A stretch of DNA of 64,000 nt from Inonotus obliquus (Eukaryota; Basidiomycota; Agaricomycetes; Hymenochaetales; Hymenochaetaceae): assembly GCA_032164295.1 (NCBI GenBank), contig JAJHTX010000004.1, forward strand, positions 620,001 to 684,000, in the 5' to 3' direction. A program made the position numbers and the translations under genes. Below the pieces are notes generated by a model. That model was not told the DNA's origin, searched no databases, and saw nothing but the letters and a program-made list of their open reading frames with translations. The first letter of the stretch is position 1. Every line of letters starts with the position of its first letter. This document shows positions 1 to 11,272 of this stretch, piece after piece.

Positions 1-2
1 AT

Positions 3-683
3 GCGATCCCCACAGCTTTCGACCTTCCTCTTCTCCCTCAGGAAGTCCTCGCACTCGCTGGTTCATTCATCTCTGGCTGCAGCGTTGGCATTGATGCGCT
101 CCCACCTCTTACAGTAACGAACAGTGAAACAATCGTTGCAGGCACGTCTTTGACGTTCAGCTTTGACGCGCAGAGCAGCATTTCGGACACCTCCACGCTC
201 TCCTGCCAGATGCTCGTCCCTGGTTCAGCGTTCTCGCTCGCGTTGCCATTCAGCGCTTGTGTTGTACCCGACGGTCTCGTTGGTCCCGTTGCTATTTACG
301 TCACAAACGACACTCAGCCGCTCGCGAACAACCCGCGTGACAGATTCACTGGTAATATCGTCGCTGGTCCTACCATGGCATTCCTTGAGGGTTCGCCTGA
401 GGCACTTAGCGGTCTCGCTAGGTCCGGTGTCGTTGCTCCAGATGCCAGCGCAACCGAGTCGATCTCCACTTCAGTCGAGACTTCGACGATCTCCCCCGAG
501 GAAGCTAGCAGTATCATCGCCAGCGCTGACGCAACCGCCACGGATGCGGCTCCTGAGGCTACCGCAGCAGCTGCCGAGTCGAACAACGCTATTCCCTCGA
601 GTGCGAACACTGGGACTGGACCGTCCTCAGATGGCGCCATCAGCGTTGACGGCTGGACGTTCGTCCCCCCTCCGTTAGCTTAA
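3..683 (+). CDS. 3' end of a secreted-type Ala/Ser/Thr-rich protein (5' truncated)
   Basis: The frame is open from the left edge of the window to a TAA, so only the C-terminal 226 residues are seen and the true start lies outside. The first ~130 residues are beta-rich with two cysteines and read like an immunoglobulin-like extracellular domain. The last ~80 residues are a low-complexity Ala/Ser/Thr/Glu stretch of the kind found as O-glycosylated tails on fungal secreted or wall proteins. There is no GPI-type hydrophobic C-terminus: the protein ends in a short Trp-Thr-Phe-Val-Pro-Pro segment. I do not recognise the family. The only competing frames are shorter, and the codon usage of this one is host-like. 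Confidence 0.6.
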   Translation, partial: AIPTAFDLPLLPQEVLALAGSFISGCSVGIDALPPLTVTNSETIVAGTSLTFSFDAQSSISDTSTLSCQMLVPGSAFSLALPFSACVVPDGLVGPVAIYVTNDTQPLANNPRDRFTGNIVAGPTMAFLEGSPEALSGLARSGVVAPDASATESISTSVETSTISPEEASSIIASADATATDAAPEATAAAAESNNAIPSSANTGTGPSSDGAISVDGWTFVPPPLA

Positions 684-1695
684 CTGGACTTCGACTTTCT
701 TGTTTCTTTGTTGTATCGGACTCTTCTCCTAGTCACTCAACACCTCGGACAATTTCTTTACCTCTTCACCTTTTGTTATGATACGACGGTATACCATTGT
801 AGATGCACCTTCTTGTGTCCGTTCTTTCCCTTCCCGGATGTTATGATGACAGAAATAATTTACCCTTTGCCAATTGATGTTTTTACTAGCTGGCTTTCTC
901 CGTGTTTTGATGTTTTGATCTGGTTCTAAAATCTTCCTGGTCTTTGTGGTGCTGTTTTTGGCTTGCCCTGGTGAGCGGGCCTTATTCAGTTTTACTACAT
1001 AATTTTTCGTGTACCCTGGAGTCCGTAATCTGAGCGAGAATTGGGCAATTCCGTACGGGCATGTCGGGGATGGCGTTATTGTTACTAGGGATACCGCGCA
1101 ATACTCATACATAGCGTACGTATTTACACGCAATATACGCATAAAAATAACGTTTGTTAATCTGTGCTCGGTGAACTCGGATTTAGAAGCGTTTAGATTT
1201 AGAGCGTGTCTAATGATCATCGAGTATGTTGTGTAGCGAGTACTAAACGCCAGGCAGCGACGAGCGTGTGTCGAGCCCGCCCCGCCCGCATATTGTTACC
1301 GGACGTATGTAGTTGTGGGATGTGGGATCATGCTGAGATTGATGCCGTCTAAAGTCCACAATAACTCAATGATATTCCTATGATGATGGTAATTACCATA
1401 CGCATGGAACTCCGTGAGGCTGCTTCCACGCTTGTCGTATCAGTTTACGGCCTTCTCGGAAGAGGCGCCTTGAGTTGTTCGAATGAGAGCTTCTGTACTG
1501 CGTGGAGGACTCGTGTCAGGCCTTGCGGTGGTACGAAACAGGATAGGATAGGTGAAGGAAAGGGGAAGGGGAAATGCTGCTGCAAAAACTATAGATAGAG
1601 CAAGAAAACAATTGAAACACATGAGAGCAGTGACAGTGAGTGAACCGATAGCTATACCGAGCAAGAAAAAAGAAAAAAGGACATCAACGAGTAAA
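684..1695. other. intergenic, convergent 3' regions
   Basis: This lies between the stop of the secreted-type protein and the stop of the EAF gene, so it should hold the two 3' UTRs. Several short AT-rich frames occur on both strands, but none has a recognisable motif or splice partner. Confidence 0.5.
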
Positions 1696-3347
1696 TTAAT
1701 CATCATCGCTCTCTTCACTACTCGACGAATAGTCATCATCCGGATCATCAGCAGCAACCACTCCACCACCAGCGAACTGATTGAGTGACATTGGTCTTCC
1801 AGTAAGTTGTCGTGATGGCTCTTCCACCATAGCACCGAACAGTTCCTCATCTTCGTCGTCACCTTCACCTTCGATCATTTCTTCAAGTTCTTGATTCATC
1901 TCTGCAGCGAATTGATCAATGTTAATCTCTTCACCCTCTTCGGGATCAGCGAATCCGTCGCCAAAGATTGAGCCATCATCACCATTAGTACTTGTGTTAG
2001 CAGCGCCGGCGGTGACGCCGGCTCCGGCGACTACGTCCCATTCATCATCCTCGTCATCTTCATCATCTTGATTAGCGCCAGCTCCAGCGCTAGAACCGGG
2101 TAAAGTAACGAATCCTCCCGATGATGATGGCAAAGCAAGTCCATTGGAAACTGAAGTTCCCGGAAGTGCTATTGTTGGAGGAGTAGGTTGAGGTGAAACA
2201 CGAGTACGTTGTGTTTGGCGTGCCGGTTTTCCAAATTCCAGAACTTCTTCCTCCACATCAATGGTCTTGACGTGAGTAAGCGGCGCTTTGCCCTTGTCTG
2301 GATTAGGTTTCGGCAAGTTTTGTTTTGCGAGAGTCGAAGTTGGAACAGGTGGTGGCGGTAATGTTGTTGCCAGGGGTGAGGGTTTCGGAGGCTTCGACTT
2401 GGCAGCACTGGACGATCCTGTCGCCTCTGAAGCGCGTAACCTAGGCTTAGACTTTCCGCTTCCACTACTGGAAACAACCGGAGGAGGCGGTGGTCGCATA
2501 GTTTCCCGTTTGCGTGCATTCGAAGCGAGCATTCGTGAAGAAGCACTGAGAGGAACGTTTTCGTCATTGTCATCGTCTTCTTCCTTAAGTGCATCTTCGA
2601 TTTCGCGGGAGAGTTCAGCACTAGCATCGTCATCAATCTTAGATGTGGATGCTGCAGGTGAAGGCGTGTTTGGCATAGCTAGACAAACATATGAGTTTCA
2701 CGATCTAACAGCGCGGGAAGCAACGTACGTGACGCCGAGGGTTGCCGTGCCTTTGGCGGGCCACGACCTTCATGGTGGAGGATTAACGATGAGTCAAGTT
2801 TCTCCAGCGTATATAGCTACAAATAAAATCAATCGAATTTGTGAGCTGCGATGAGATAGTAAAGTAACGCAGGATACTCACGCCGCTTTCAGGATCGAAA
2901 ATCAAGACACATTCTATCTCCTTCGCGGGCTCCTCTTTACCGCGGAAGACGTACACCTCATCTGACTGAGCAGGGGGTCGGGCGATCAGCTTCGTTATAC
3001 AACGTAAGCCACGTCTATTTACCTGTTGGCTTGCACGCTCAACACGGACGGTCGTGATATCCTTCGTCGTCAGTTCTACTACCCCAGGTTTACTGGTATC
3101 CACGGATTCTGGCATAAAGTTATCTAAACAAGAGCAACGCAAGTTCAGCAATGTCGTGCAACCCGATTCCACAAAATATGGTCGTACATTTGAAGTGGTA
3201 GAAGTTCGAAGTTGGCATGGTTTTGTTCTGCCTTGCTTGCTGGACACCTTTCCGCTGCTTCAGAAAGCGCGTCATTGAGCCGCCCATACTAACTTGGTGT
3301 CGGCCCGGAGGCGGCGTCCATTGGTTTCGCGTCGAGTCGATAGACAT
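1696..3347 (-). CDS. RNA polymerase II elongation factor EAF (ELL-associated factor)
   Basis: EAF proteins bind ELL and stimulate Pol II elongation in the nucleus. Five exons fit: 3347-3188, 3123-3023, 2965-2882, 2816-2729 and 2678-1696, with introns of 64, 57, 65 and 50 nt, giving 471 residues. The start Met-Ser-Ile-Asp opens the EAF N-terminal domain. Motifs in order: PPPGRHQVS, FYHFKYNFMPESVD (crossing intron 1), VFRGKEEPAKE and CVLIFDPESG followed by LYTLEKLDS (crossing intron 3), all landmarks of the EAF/TonB-like domain of fungi and animals. The rest is a Pro-rich and very acidic tail ending in Ser/Glu/Asp runs, as in EAF transactivation regions. Every junction keeps phase, and no alternative gene competes. 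Confidence 0.87.
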
Positions 3348-4358
3348 TGCAAAGACAACGACAGATATGTGCGTATTGTGAGAAGTCTAGTCCAGCCCGC
3401 TTTCTGTACTCGGTGGCCGAAGTAGTGATGCTGGCCTGTGGTTGAAGAACAAGACCGTTCAACATCGTCGACACCATCATTCATAAGTCACGTGATACTT
3501 GAGCTATTTATACTCAAGCGAGGTGATCTTAGCCTTGTCCTCAACATCTTATTCTCGACCGGAGCGGTATACTCCTCTCCAAGACACACACGAAATCTCA
3601 CTTATACGCGGTTACGATGTTTCAGAAGGTTCTCACTCTTTCCGTTTTGCTTCGTTCTTTATATTTTCAACTCCAATCCGTGGTCACCATGAGTCCGTGA
3701 CTAGTGCTTTTGTCCGTTGGGATTGGACTCGGATGACACCCAGGCCTCTCTGGTGAAATGTGCGATAAGTAGTGCTGGACAATACTGCAAACCCTCAGTA
3801 CTTTAGTAGCAGAGTAAAGACCATAAAGGCGAATTCCATAACAAGCTCTTCGTACCGATCCGAGTTGAAAACTATTTTCGCAAAATTCTCCTGATAATAA
3901 CGAGCGCTACTATATTGACCAATGAATCTCTTTGTCCTAGTGTCTCGCTCTGGGGCGTCCGTGCTTTGAAGAGCCAATGAAGAGTAGAGGAATTATCCTC
4001 CTTCAATGCTTCAATGGGAAATCTCCGAAGGATAGAGAAAAGTCAGAATACGTTGGATCCGGCAGCGAGCAAGGCTCACGCCTACAACTCAAACTGATCT
4101 TTGCAGTCTGTGCTCTCGATCGATGGGAGCAGACGGATTTATTTTATTTATCCCTATGGGTCCCAGCTTAGTCATCACCATTGAGAGTGGCGTCCAAATT
4201 AGTCACATCCACGCAACGTGCCACTCCCAGCCCAAACAAACTGGTCCTGTTCCGCATCTCTCGCTTGTATTCTACCTTTCCTCGCCATTCATCTCTCTTT
4301 CCTCGCCCTTTCCGCACGCAAAGACATATATCTTCATTGCGAAAGTAGTTCATCGAAC
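3348..4358. other. intergenic between divergent EAF and RAD6 genes
   Basis: The two genes are transcribed away from each other, so this kilobase should hold both promoters. The short frames have no conserved motif. A pyrimidine-rich tract (about 4255-4315) lies just upstream of the RAD6 start codon, as is usual near fungal transcription starts. Confidence 0.45.
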
Positions 4359-5108
4359 ATGGTGCGCCAGCTTCTGCCTTCGTTTTGTGGTGAGTTTGTT
4401 CGTCTAATGCCGCACGTACAGTCTACCACCGCTCGCCGCCGTCTAATCCGAGACTTCAAGCGCCTTTCTACTGATCCTCCGGGTGGTATATCTGGAAGCC
4501 CATGTCCGGATAACATTATGCTGTGGAATGCTGTTATTTTCGGTCCAGGTACGTAAATCCGTTTAGAACCCCGAACCCTTGAGCCAATGATGCTCGTCTT
4601 CTACCCTTCTGCAACACATTTTACTGCGTACTCGACGATTGCGCGGCATCAAATTGGACGTATGGGTATAGCCGATACACCGTTCGAAGATGGGACGTTC
4701 AAACTACTGCTGACGTTTGACGAGAGCTACCCAAACAAACCGCCGACTGTCAAATTCCTCTCCCGCATGTTCCATCCCAACGTTTATGCAAACGGAGAAC
4801 TCTGTCTGGACATCTTACAGAACAGATGGAGCCCGACGTATGATGTCGCTGCTATTCTCACCAGCATCCAGAGTCTTCTTCATGATCCTAATCCTAACAG
4901 GTTAGTGAGCCTAATATCTTTACAAAATGATACTTCTAACCCGTCGATTCTACCCTGCAGTCCGGCTAATGCTGAAGCTGCCCAATTGTATCGCGATAAT
5001 ATCAAGGAATACGTGAGACGGGTGAAAGCTACCGTGGAGGAGTCATGGATGGATCCTGGAGACGAGGACGCAGAAGAAGGAGCGGCTGGCGGATCTAGCT
5101 CCCCTTGA
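4359..5108 (+). CDS. RAD6: ubiquitin-conjugating enzyme E2, Rad6/UBC2 family
   Basis: Rad6 is the E2 that ubiquitylates histone H2B and PCNA (with Bre1 or Rad18) in chromatin regulation and post-replication repair. Exons: 4359-4361, 4422-4548, 4672-4900 and 4961-5108, giving 168 residues. The first coding exon is only the ATG; splicing at once joins it to Ser-Thr-Thr-Ala-Arg-Arg-Arg, which restores the invariant Rad6 N-terminus. Reading through that intron would add 20 unconserved residues. The catalytic motif [15 protein letters not shown] places the active cysteine at residue 88, as in yeast, followed by [10 protein letters not shown]. The C-terminus has a short acidic extension after ESW, resembling the yeast Rad6 tail, which S. 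pombe Rhp6 lacks. Confidence 0.93.
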
Positions 5109-6305
5109 TATGTTCTTTGTTTCTTCCTCTATTTCATCGCCCACTTTTGGAGAAGTTTGCTTTTTTTTGTTAATAGGGAGCGGTTGGCCTTGGATGGCCA
5201 TTGGTCTCTCGTCAGGCGGTAGGGCGTCGACTTGCTGTCTTAGCATATTGTATATTGTACCTGCACTAGTGTTCTCCATCCGCCTTTGATGTTCCTAATT
5301 CACTTTTCTTGCCTTACATACCGCGTGCGTTCTTTGTGTTTGAGAGAACATTTACGGAGACCTTGCCAGTGTATTCCAATTTTCGTGTCTATGTGCACAC
5401 CTGTAGCCCTATCGCGTGGTTAGTTAGATCATCCGCAAAAACCATCATAGGTGTTGCTTATCTCTGGTACTCTTCTTGATTTTATGGCATAATTTCTATC
5501 TCCTGTCTACTGAGTGTGAGTGCTGTCTTCGACCTAGGGGTCCCGTGCTACAGATGGGTACAGTATGTATGCCTAACGACGTAATGATTCGAATCTTATA
5601 CTTGTCCTCGCCGTTACCCTTGTTCAGCGCCAACATTGCCATGCCCATTGAACCCGTGGCATCACTCGACTCCAGTTGTCGCCTTAGGAGCACCAGTTGG
5701 CAGTTGTCGCAAGAACTCGGAAACATTCCACGAACCCATTGTAATATATACAATTACGACGATACATAGATATGTACTAAACACCCGAGAGTAAACACAT
5801 CCGGCCACGGTAAAAGTGAAGTAGGGAATAGAGAATAAGGAATAGGGGATAGGGGATAGGGGATACTATATACATTAGTCGTAAATCCGATCGTTTATAA
5901 ATCGTTTATAAATTCTGGTTCTTGGTTAGATATTAGATGAGAGGAAGAGGAAGGGGAATGGAGCATGTGAGTGATCCTGGAAAGAAACGTGTTATCCAAG
6001 GATGGTGTGTGTCAAGATGATGGAGTTAAAAAGAGATTTCAGGAAGAAGGGCAGGGGAGATGTAGAGAAGGGAGTTTAAGGAATGAAAAAAACGTAGATT
6101 GTGGATTAGACGAGAGAGGTAGTGAGACCTTCCGAGTGAAAGAGGAAAAATCCTCGTAGGAAACGTGCATCCGTCTGCCATTCAGGACTGTTGTATATTA
6201 GAATGATGAAGTGAAATGAAAGAGAGCCCGAGGTTTGCATAGATTTCAAAGTTAAGAGAAAGAAATAGCAGAAAGCCTGAGCGAAATGAGGGAATGGATT
6301 GACCT
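5109..6305. other. intergenic, convergent; short ATAGGGG tandem repeat
   Basis: 3' UTR space of RAD6 and the F-box gene. It contains three perfect ATAGGGG copies (5842-5862) and purine-rich low-complexity DNA to about 6290. No coding frame could be supported. Confidence 0.5.
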
Positions 6306-8330
6306 CTAGATTACGATGACGTCTAAACAGCTGATGCTTCCGGTGTCCAAATCCCCAAACTAAAGGAAATCAGAAGATATTGATCAGTGCATACTGGAAG
6401 TTAGATCACGGCCACTAAAACTCACCTGCACACCAATGATACGCTCCCCATCAATCATCGCAGAATCCCAAGGTAGAACCGTATCAGTCTCAACAACGCG
6501 ATACGGCAAATTCGTCGTGAATGGCTTCTCAAACACTTCAGGAATCAAAACCGTCCTCGGTGTCTTGATAATCTGTGGCGACGCAACAGGCCACATCCTC
6601 TGTCCCGTTTCTTCATCAAAATTCCATTCTTCATTCTCGTTGAAAGGTTCCCCGGGAGTGGGATCTGGGCGGACGTTTTCTTCGTGTAGGAGGTTAGAGA
6701 GACCGCGTCGTTCGTTGCGGAGATTGAAGTCGTAGATTGCTACACAGGAGGCGCCTTCTTCAGGGAGTTCGACTCGGCTGGTCATACTGAGAAAGCGTGA
6801 TCCGTGAGCGAACATACCCATGGACGGTGTCGCAGAGTCGATACCCCAGCGCGTTTGATGGATCCATTGTTCGACATGTACATGGGGGAAGCGCTTATTG
6901 AAATGATGGTTTCGGTCGCTATTGCTCATGTAAAATCGTTCATGTGCGCAGCGGGGATCAGGGATCTTTGGTGTCTTTGTTGGCAGGGATCCAGAAAAAT
7001 TATCCCTACCATGCCATTTGTCGAGGAGGGACATGAATTGAGGGTTTTTGTCCCGAGCAAGGCGCGCATAGCGTACCAGCGTGCGTCGAGGAATAGCAAC
7101 AACCTGCCTTAGATTATCATTCCGATTGAAAGCGTTTGCCACGCCAGGCGTATGGTAACGATAATCCAACGACAAGATTATAACCGCCTCGTCGGGGTCT
7201 GAGACAAAAGGGGGTGTATCTCCAGTTGGGTGAGAAGAATAGGTCGAAGACGAAGAGAAACGTTGGGCCCGAATGTCAACGCGCCGAAGCCCATCACGCG
7301 TCAGAGGTTCCGGAAGAAGCAAGGAGACGTCGTGCTTCAGGGATTCACTGCCATCTCCAAAATGGAATATATTGAGTAGGCTATTGCAGGTGGAGGGGAT
7401 AAGCACCGAATCCCTAGTGAGAAAGCAGAATGTTTCCCAGTGTTCCTGCATTCCATACGTTCCCATGGTCTAATTGTAGGGGACATTCAATTTGAGTTCT
7501 TGAAAGCAAATGAACAGCCGCGACTTACGGATCTAGCGACACCGGTTGTCCAGTCCAGCAGAAGGAACTTGTCAAAGGAGTCCTTAACTTTGATGCCGCG
7601 TCCTCTTGAAAGTAAGACGCCAACGTGGTTTCCGCAGATTTCAACGTGCGGTCTAAGACACATGACCGGAGTAATGAAACTATATGAAAGCACCCCGCTG
7701 GAAGCCGCCGGGTGGACTTCGTTTGTTGATATTGTTTTTGCGTAGAGGTTGCACTTGATCTTATAGAAACGATTGGTCCTGCCCAGCCAAATAGTAAATA
7801 TCTTGCATACATTAACGGAGCATTAAAGCTTACTTGAAATGTTCGAGTTGTACACCAATTATGAGGTCGCGTGAGGGGTCAACCGCAAAATCCTCAAGAG
7901 CAACATCGAATAATACACGCTCCGGACTGTAGCTGGGATTGGGCTCTCGGCGTGATGGTAATCTGAACCACTCGATGGCGGCGCCATCGTTATTAGAGGG
8001 TCTGACGGTGTGAAAACATAGCCCATCCGATATGTCAAATAGCTGGCCAGTCCCTGAAAGTTGTATCTGTCTGCGACAATGCCAGTGAAGGTTCGCCCAC
8101 GCAACATTGCATTGCCAGAGGCACTCGCGCTTTTCATCTCGCGAGTCTGCGCAAATCGGATTATCCTTGAGACCTGCGGCTCCCAAATCCTTTTCGAGTA
8201 TGAGCTCCTTGTTTGTATCGATAAGCGCCTGTAGTTGTTTACAAACCGCGCGGCAGTTCAACGCATCGCGGAAAGGTAGAAATAGTAGTGTATTGAGCTG
8301 TAGTTCTGCTGGTAAAGAGTAAAAAGCCAT
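6306..8330 (-). CDS. F-box protein, agaricomycete type
   Basis: Predicted substrate-recognition subunit of an SCF ubiquitin ligase. Exons: 8330-7834, 7778-7529, 7469-6426 and 6359-6306; all splice sites are GT-AG and in phase, giving 614 residues. The N-terminus (LPAELQLNTLLFLPFRDALNCRAVCKQL) is a clear F-box at residues 5-45. The remainder is a long region with beta-propeller-like segments (for example LLLDWTTG and VILSLDYRY) but no canonical WD or Kelch repeat signature. The last exon encodes only 17 residues. I chose the ATG directly before the F-box; an in-frame TTG further upstream is not a credible start. The target is unknown. Such proteins are numerous and fast-evolving in mushrooms. 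Confidence 0.82.
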
Positions 8331-9508
8331 GTTGGTTTGAGAAAGAGAGCGGTGGATAGCGCGTCGTGGACACAATAGGTGGTTTTGTTACGATTTAAAG
8401 GAATGCATCGCTTTTGTGGCTGGTAATGCCCATACTAAGCGTGATTTACGGTAGTTCCCTTTGTGGGTATTCTTCTGTGTGGCCCGTTCGATCTTCTCTG
8501 TCCAAACAGCGCGATACGTAATCCTGACAAAGTGGCCTACACTTAGACTTGGGACCAGAGTAGGACTGGGTCATTCCCCATGCAGATGCATGTGGTGAAC
8601 GACAGTAGTCAAGGAAGGTCGCCGGTTAGGGGTGATTTTCTGTTCTGTAATTTGCTATCATGGGCGTGAGAAAAGCTCGCCACTTTTATCTACATCAGAT
8701 CCCAGGAGCATTATATCAAAAGTCTGTGTGCACTCTAGTGAAAGAGTGCACACTTTGACCTTATTCTACACTGCAACAGTAATGCGCGAAGAGTCGGTCG
8801 GGAAAGTACCACAAAGGTGCACAAAGTCCAGTGGCGGATGTCGATTTGTTCAGTGTCCCTCAGTGTCCTGACTCCTGATGGCAACGGGAGCAAGACGAAA
8901 AGGAGAATCCCCGTACGAAACCGTAGCCAGACAACCTAGACATGTAGAACAAAAGACAACCGGAAAGTCTCCATCAAAAGATACTCAAGCAAGGGACTTA
9001 CATGGACTTACCTGCTGATAACCGAGATCGTGGGAACTTGAAGCAGGCGATAACAGTGATTGCCGATCATTGACCTCCTTACCTCCCAATCACCATGTCT
9101 ACATAAACCCAGATAGACGAGGTACGATCCAGTATGATACTAGTAATCTACTCCCGGTGCTGACGATCACGGCCATAGAGCTAGATTCATACATGGAGAC
9201 GAGCTTGGATTTGTCCTTTTGTTATGCTGAAGCCTCGTCCTTTCGGCCTTTTACCTTTTTTATGTTCTTTTTAGATCCTTGAAGGCTGATATCCTGCTAC
9301 GCCACGAAACATGTGTGCCAAGTCCAATAGTATATGCCATACATAATCGCTTCCGAACGACCGCCCGCAACACAAGAAACTTGCTCTCTCTCCGTGCAGT
9401 TCATTACGTTACACCCAAGATATAAAGAGACAGATTCTTCAGGAAGTCAAGCCATCCCCCATTCTATATGCGCTGCTGTGTACTGCCGCGTCGCGCGTTT
9501 GTAGAATC
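8331..9508. other. intergenic between divergent F-box and GH16 genes
   Basis: Shared promoter region with scattered short frames and no supported gene. The GH16-proximal end carries a TATA element, listed separately. Confidence 0.5.
9421..9426 (+). promoter_or_regulatory. TATA box of the GH16 gene
   Basis: TATAAA lies 88 nt before the start codon of the glucanase gene, in an otherwise mixed-composition leader. Secreted hydrolase genes in fungi are often TATA-driven and inducible; the assignment rests on sequence and spacing alone. Confidence 0.5.
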
Positions 9509-10786
9509 ATGCCTCTACAATCACTGGTTCTCCTCTCTCTGGTCTCCTTACTAATGGTATCCGCATCGCAATATCTCCTCTCAGATAATTACGTCGGCGA
9601 AGGCTTCCTGCAGGCTTTCGAGCACCAGGCTATCAAAGATCCAACTCACGGACGTGTTAGCTATGTGGACTTGCCCACGGCTCTTGAAAACAACCTTACG
9701 TTTGCGTCACCGGACACATTTATTATGCGGGCCGACGACAAGGCGGTTCTCGCTCCTACGGACTCAGGCCGTATGAGCGTCCGCATTAGGAGTCGCAAGA
9801 CGTACACGACTCATGTCACTGTGTAAGCACCGTTAAGGCCGCGAATTTAGCAACTGTCTGAATGCGAGCATGCAATCTCACAGACTAGACGTCAGACACG
9901 TACCTCAAGGATGCGCCACTTGGCCTGCAGCTTGGGAAACGCGCGAAGCCAACTGGCCAGACGGTGGAGAGGTCGATATCATAGAAGGCGTGAACGACCA
10001 AGAACCAAACCATAGCACCCTTCATACATCTTCTGGTTGTACTATGCCAAGAGACCGCATCATGGACGGGTAAGTCTACTCCTCGGGATACGAGATAGGT
10101 CATGAATAGGAATTCCTGATGCGAGTCGCATTCTAGCACTTCCCTTCAATTGGATTGTGACTGGACCGTGAACTACAACGCTGGATGTGGGGTGGAGTCT
10201 AGCAAGGCGAATAGCTATGGACCATCGTTCAATGCGGCAGGCGGTGGTTGGTACGCTATGGAGCGTAGTGATACGCTTATTCGCGTATTCTTCTGGTCAA
10301 GGAAAGATCCAACTGTGCCGCACGAGATATCCAGTGCTGATTCGATAGTTGACCCAGATAAATGGGTATGCTCATATTTTAATATCATTTTTGGCTGGTA
10401 GCCTAATACGTATCTAACTCTAGGGAATACCTGTCGCCTCATTTCCTCACGTCTCCTGCGATTTCACCAAGCACTTTAGCGAGAATAATATCATTATCAA
10501 CCTTACTCTTTGTAAGTATACGCCTTCTTGAGTAACGTTGATAGCGTTTTGACTCCTAGGCTAATCGTCTTAGGCGGGGATTGGGCAGGCGAAGAAGAGG
10601 CATACAGTCAATCTGGGTGCCCGGGAACTTGCGTTGGTGCGTTGTTCATTTGTACTTTCATCGTTTGTCACTTTTGATTTACCTATCTTATTCGCTTACT
10701 ACTATTGCACAGACTATGTCAATAGTAACCCCGAAGCGTTTCGGGATGCATATTGGGATATCGCGGCCGTTCGTGTATACGAATAA
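9509..10786 (+). CDS. GH16 endo-1,3(4)-beta-glucanase (laminarinase type), secreted
   Basis: Six exons (9509-9822, 9884-10069, 10137-10365, 10424-10511, 10574-10636, 10713-10786) give 317 residues, the usual length for basidiomycete laminarinases such as Lam16A. An N-terminal signal peptide (hydrophobic Leu/Val/Ser core in the first ~20 residues) predicts secretion. The catalytic signature GGEVDIIEGVN supplies the nucleophile and acid/base glutamates of the ExDxxE motif. Family landmarks around it are CATWPAAWE, LDCDWTVNYNAGCGV, CGDWAGEE and DAYWDIAAVRVYE at the end. It would cut beta-1,3 and mixed-linkage glucans in its own or other cell walls. All introns are GT-AG; exon 6 directly follows a GTGCGT donor intron. 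Confidence 0.93.
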
Positions 10787-11272
10787 GTATGACTTCATCC
10801 CACACCATCCAATATGCAGGGCAGTCTTCTGACTATTATCCCGATGTCTTCCCTTGCCCCCATGGCGTTGGATTCTGGACTGCAATTGAGATTGACACAC
10901 GGATTCTTTTTGCGAAACCATTGTCGCGCGGTTCTCTCTTTCTCTCCGTATCCGTAATTTCCTTCGTTTCAAAAGACACTCTTAAATTTGAGATGTTCAC
11001 CGATTTATTCTAGGTTTCCTTGTCTCGACAAGTAACTCCCATAATTGTAGGCATATTAGAATCCCCACCATCTTGTCGCTAGCATAACTGGTAGAAACTA
11101 CCGCGCACTTCTGTAGTTTGTATCCCCGAGACACAGATAAAATCATAAGGAACCGTATCCAGCAAAAGCAGTCCAATAATCCATGGGGGAAACAGATTGC
11201 GAAGGTCATGGCGAACGAAGGCTTGTGCTACATATCGCCGAAGAGTTCTTCGGGACGTGCAGATGATCACAA
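10787..11272. other. intergenic, convergent 3' regions
   Basis: 3' space of the glucanase and of the coiled-coil gene. Nothing else is recognised. Confidence 0.5.

Noticed and set aside
2288..2854. 188-codon plus-strand frame opposite EAF
   Set aside because: Antisense shadow of the acidic, Ser-rich EAF exon.
5842..5862. ATAGGGG tandem repeat as an interstitial telomere
   Set aside because: Telomeric repeats in these fungi are TTAGGG; the unit here differs in length and sequence, so it is a simple microsatellite.
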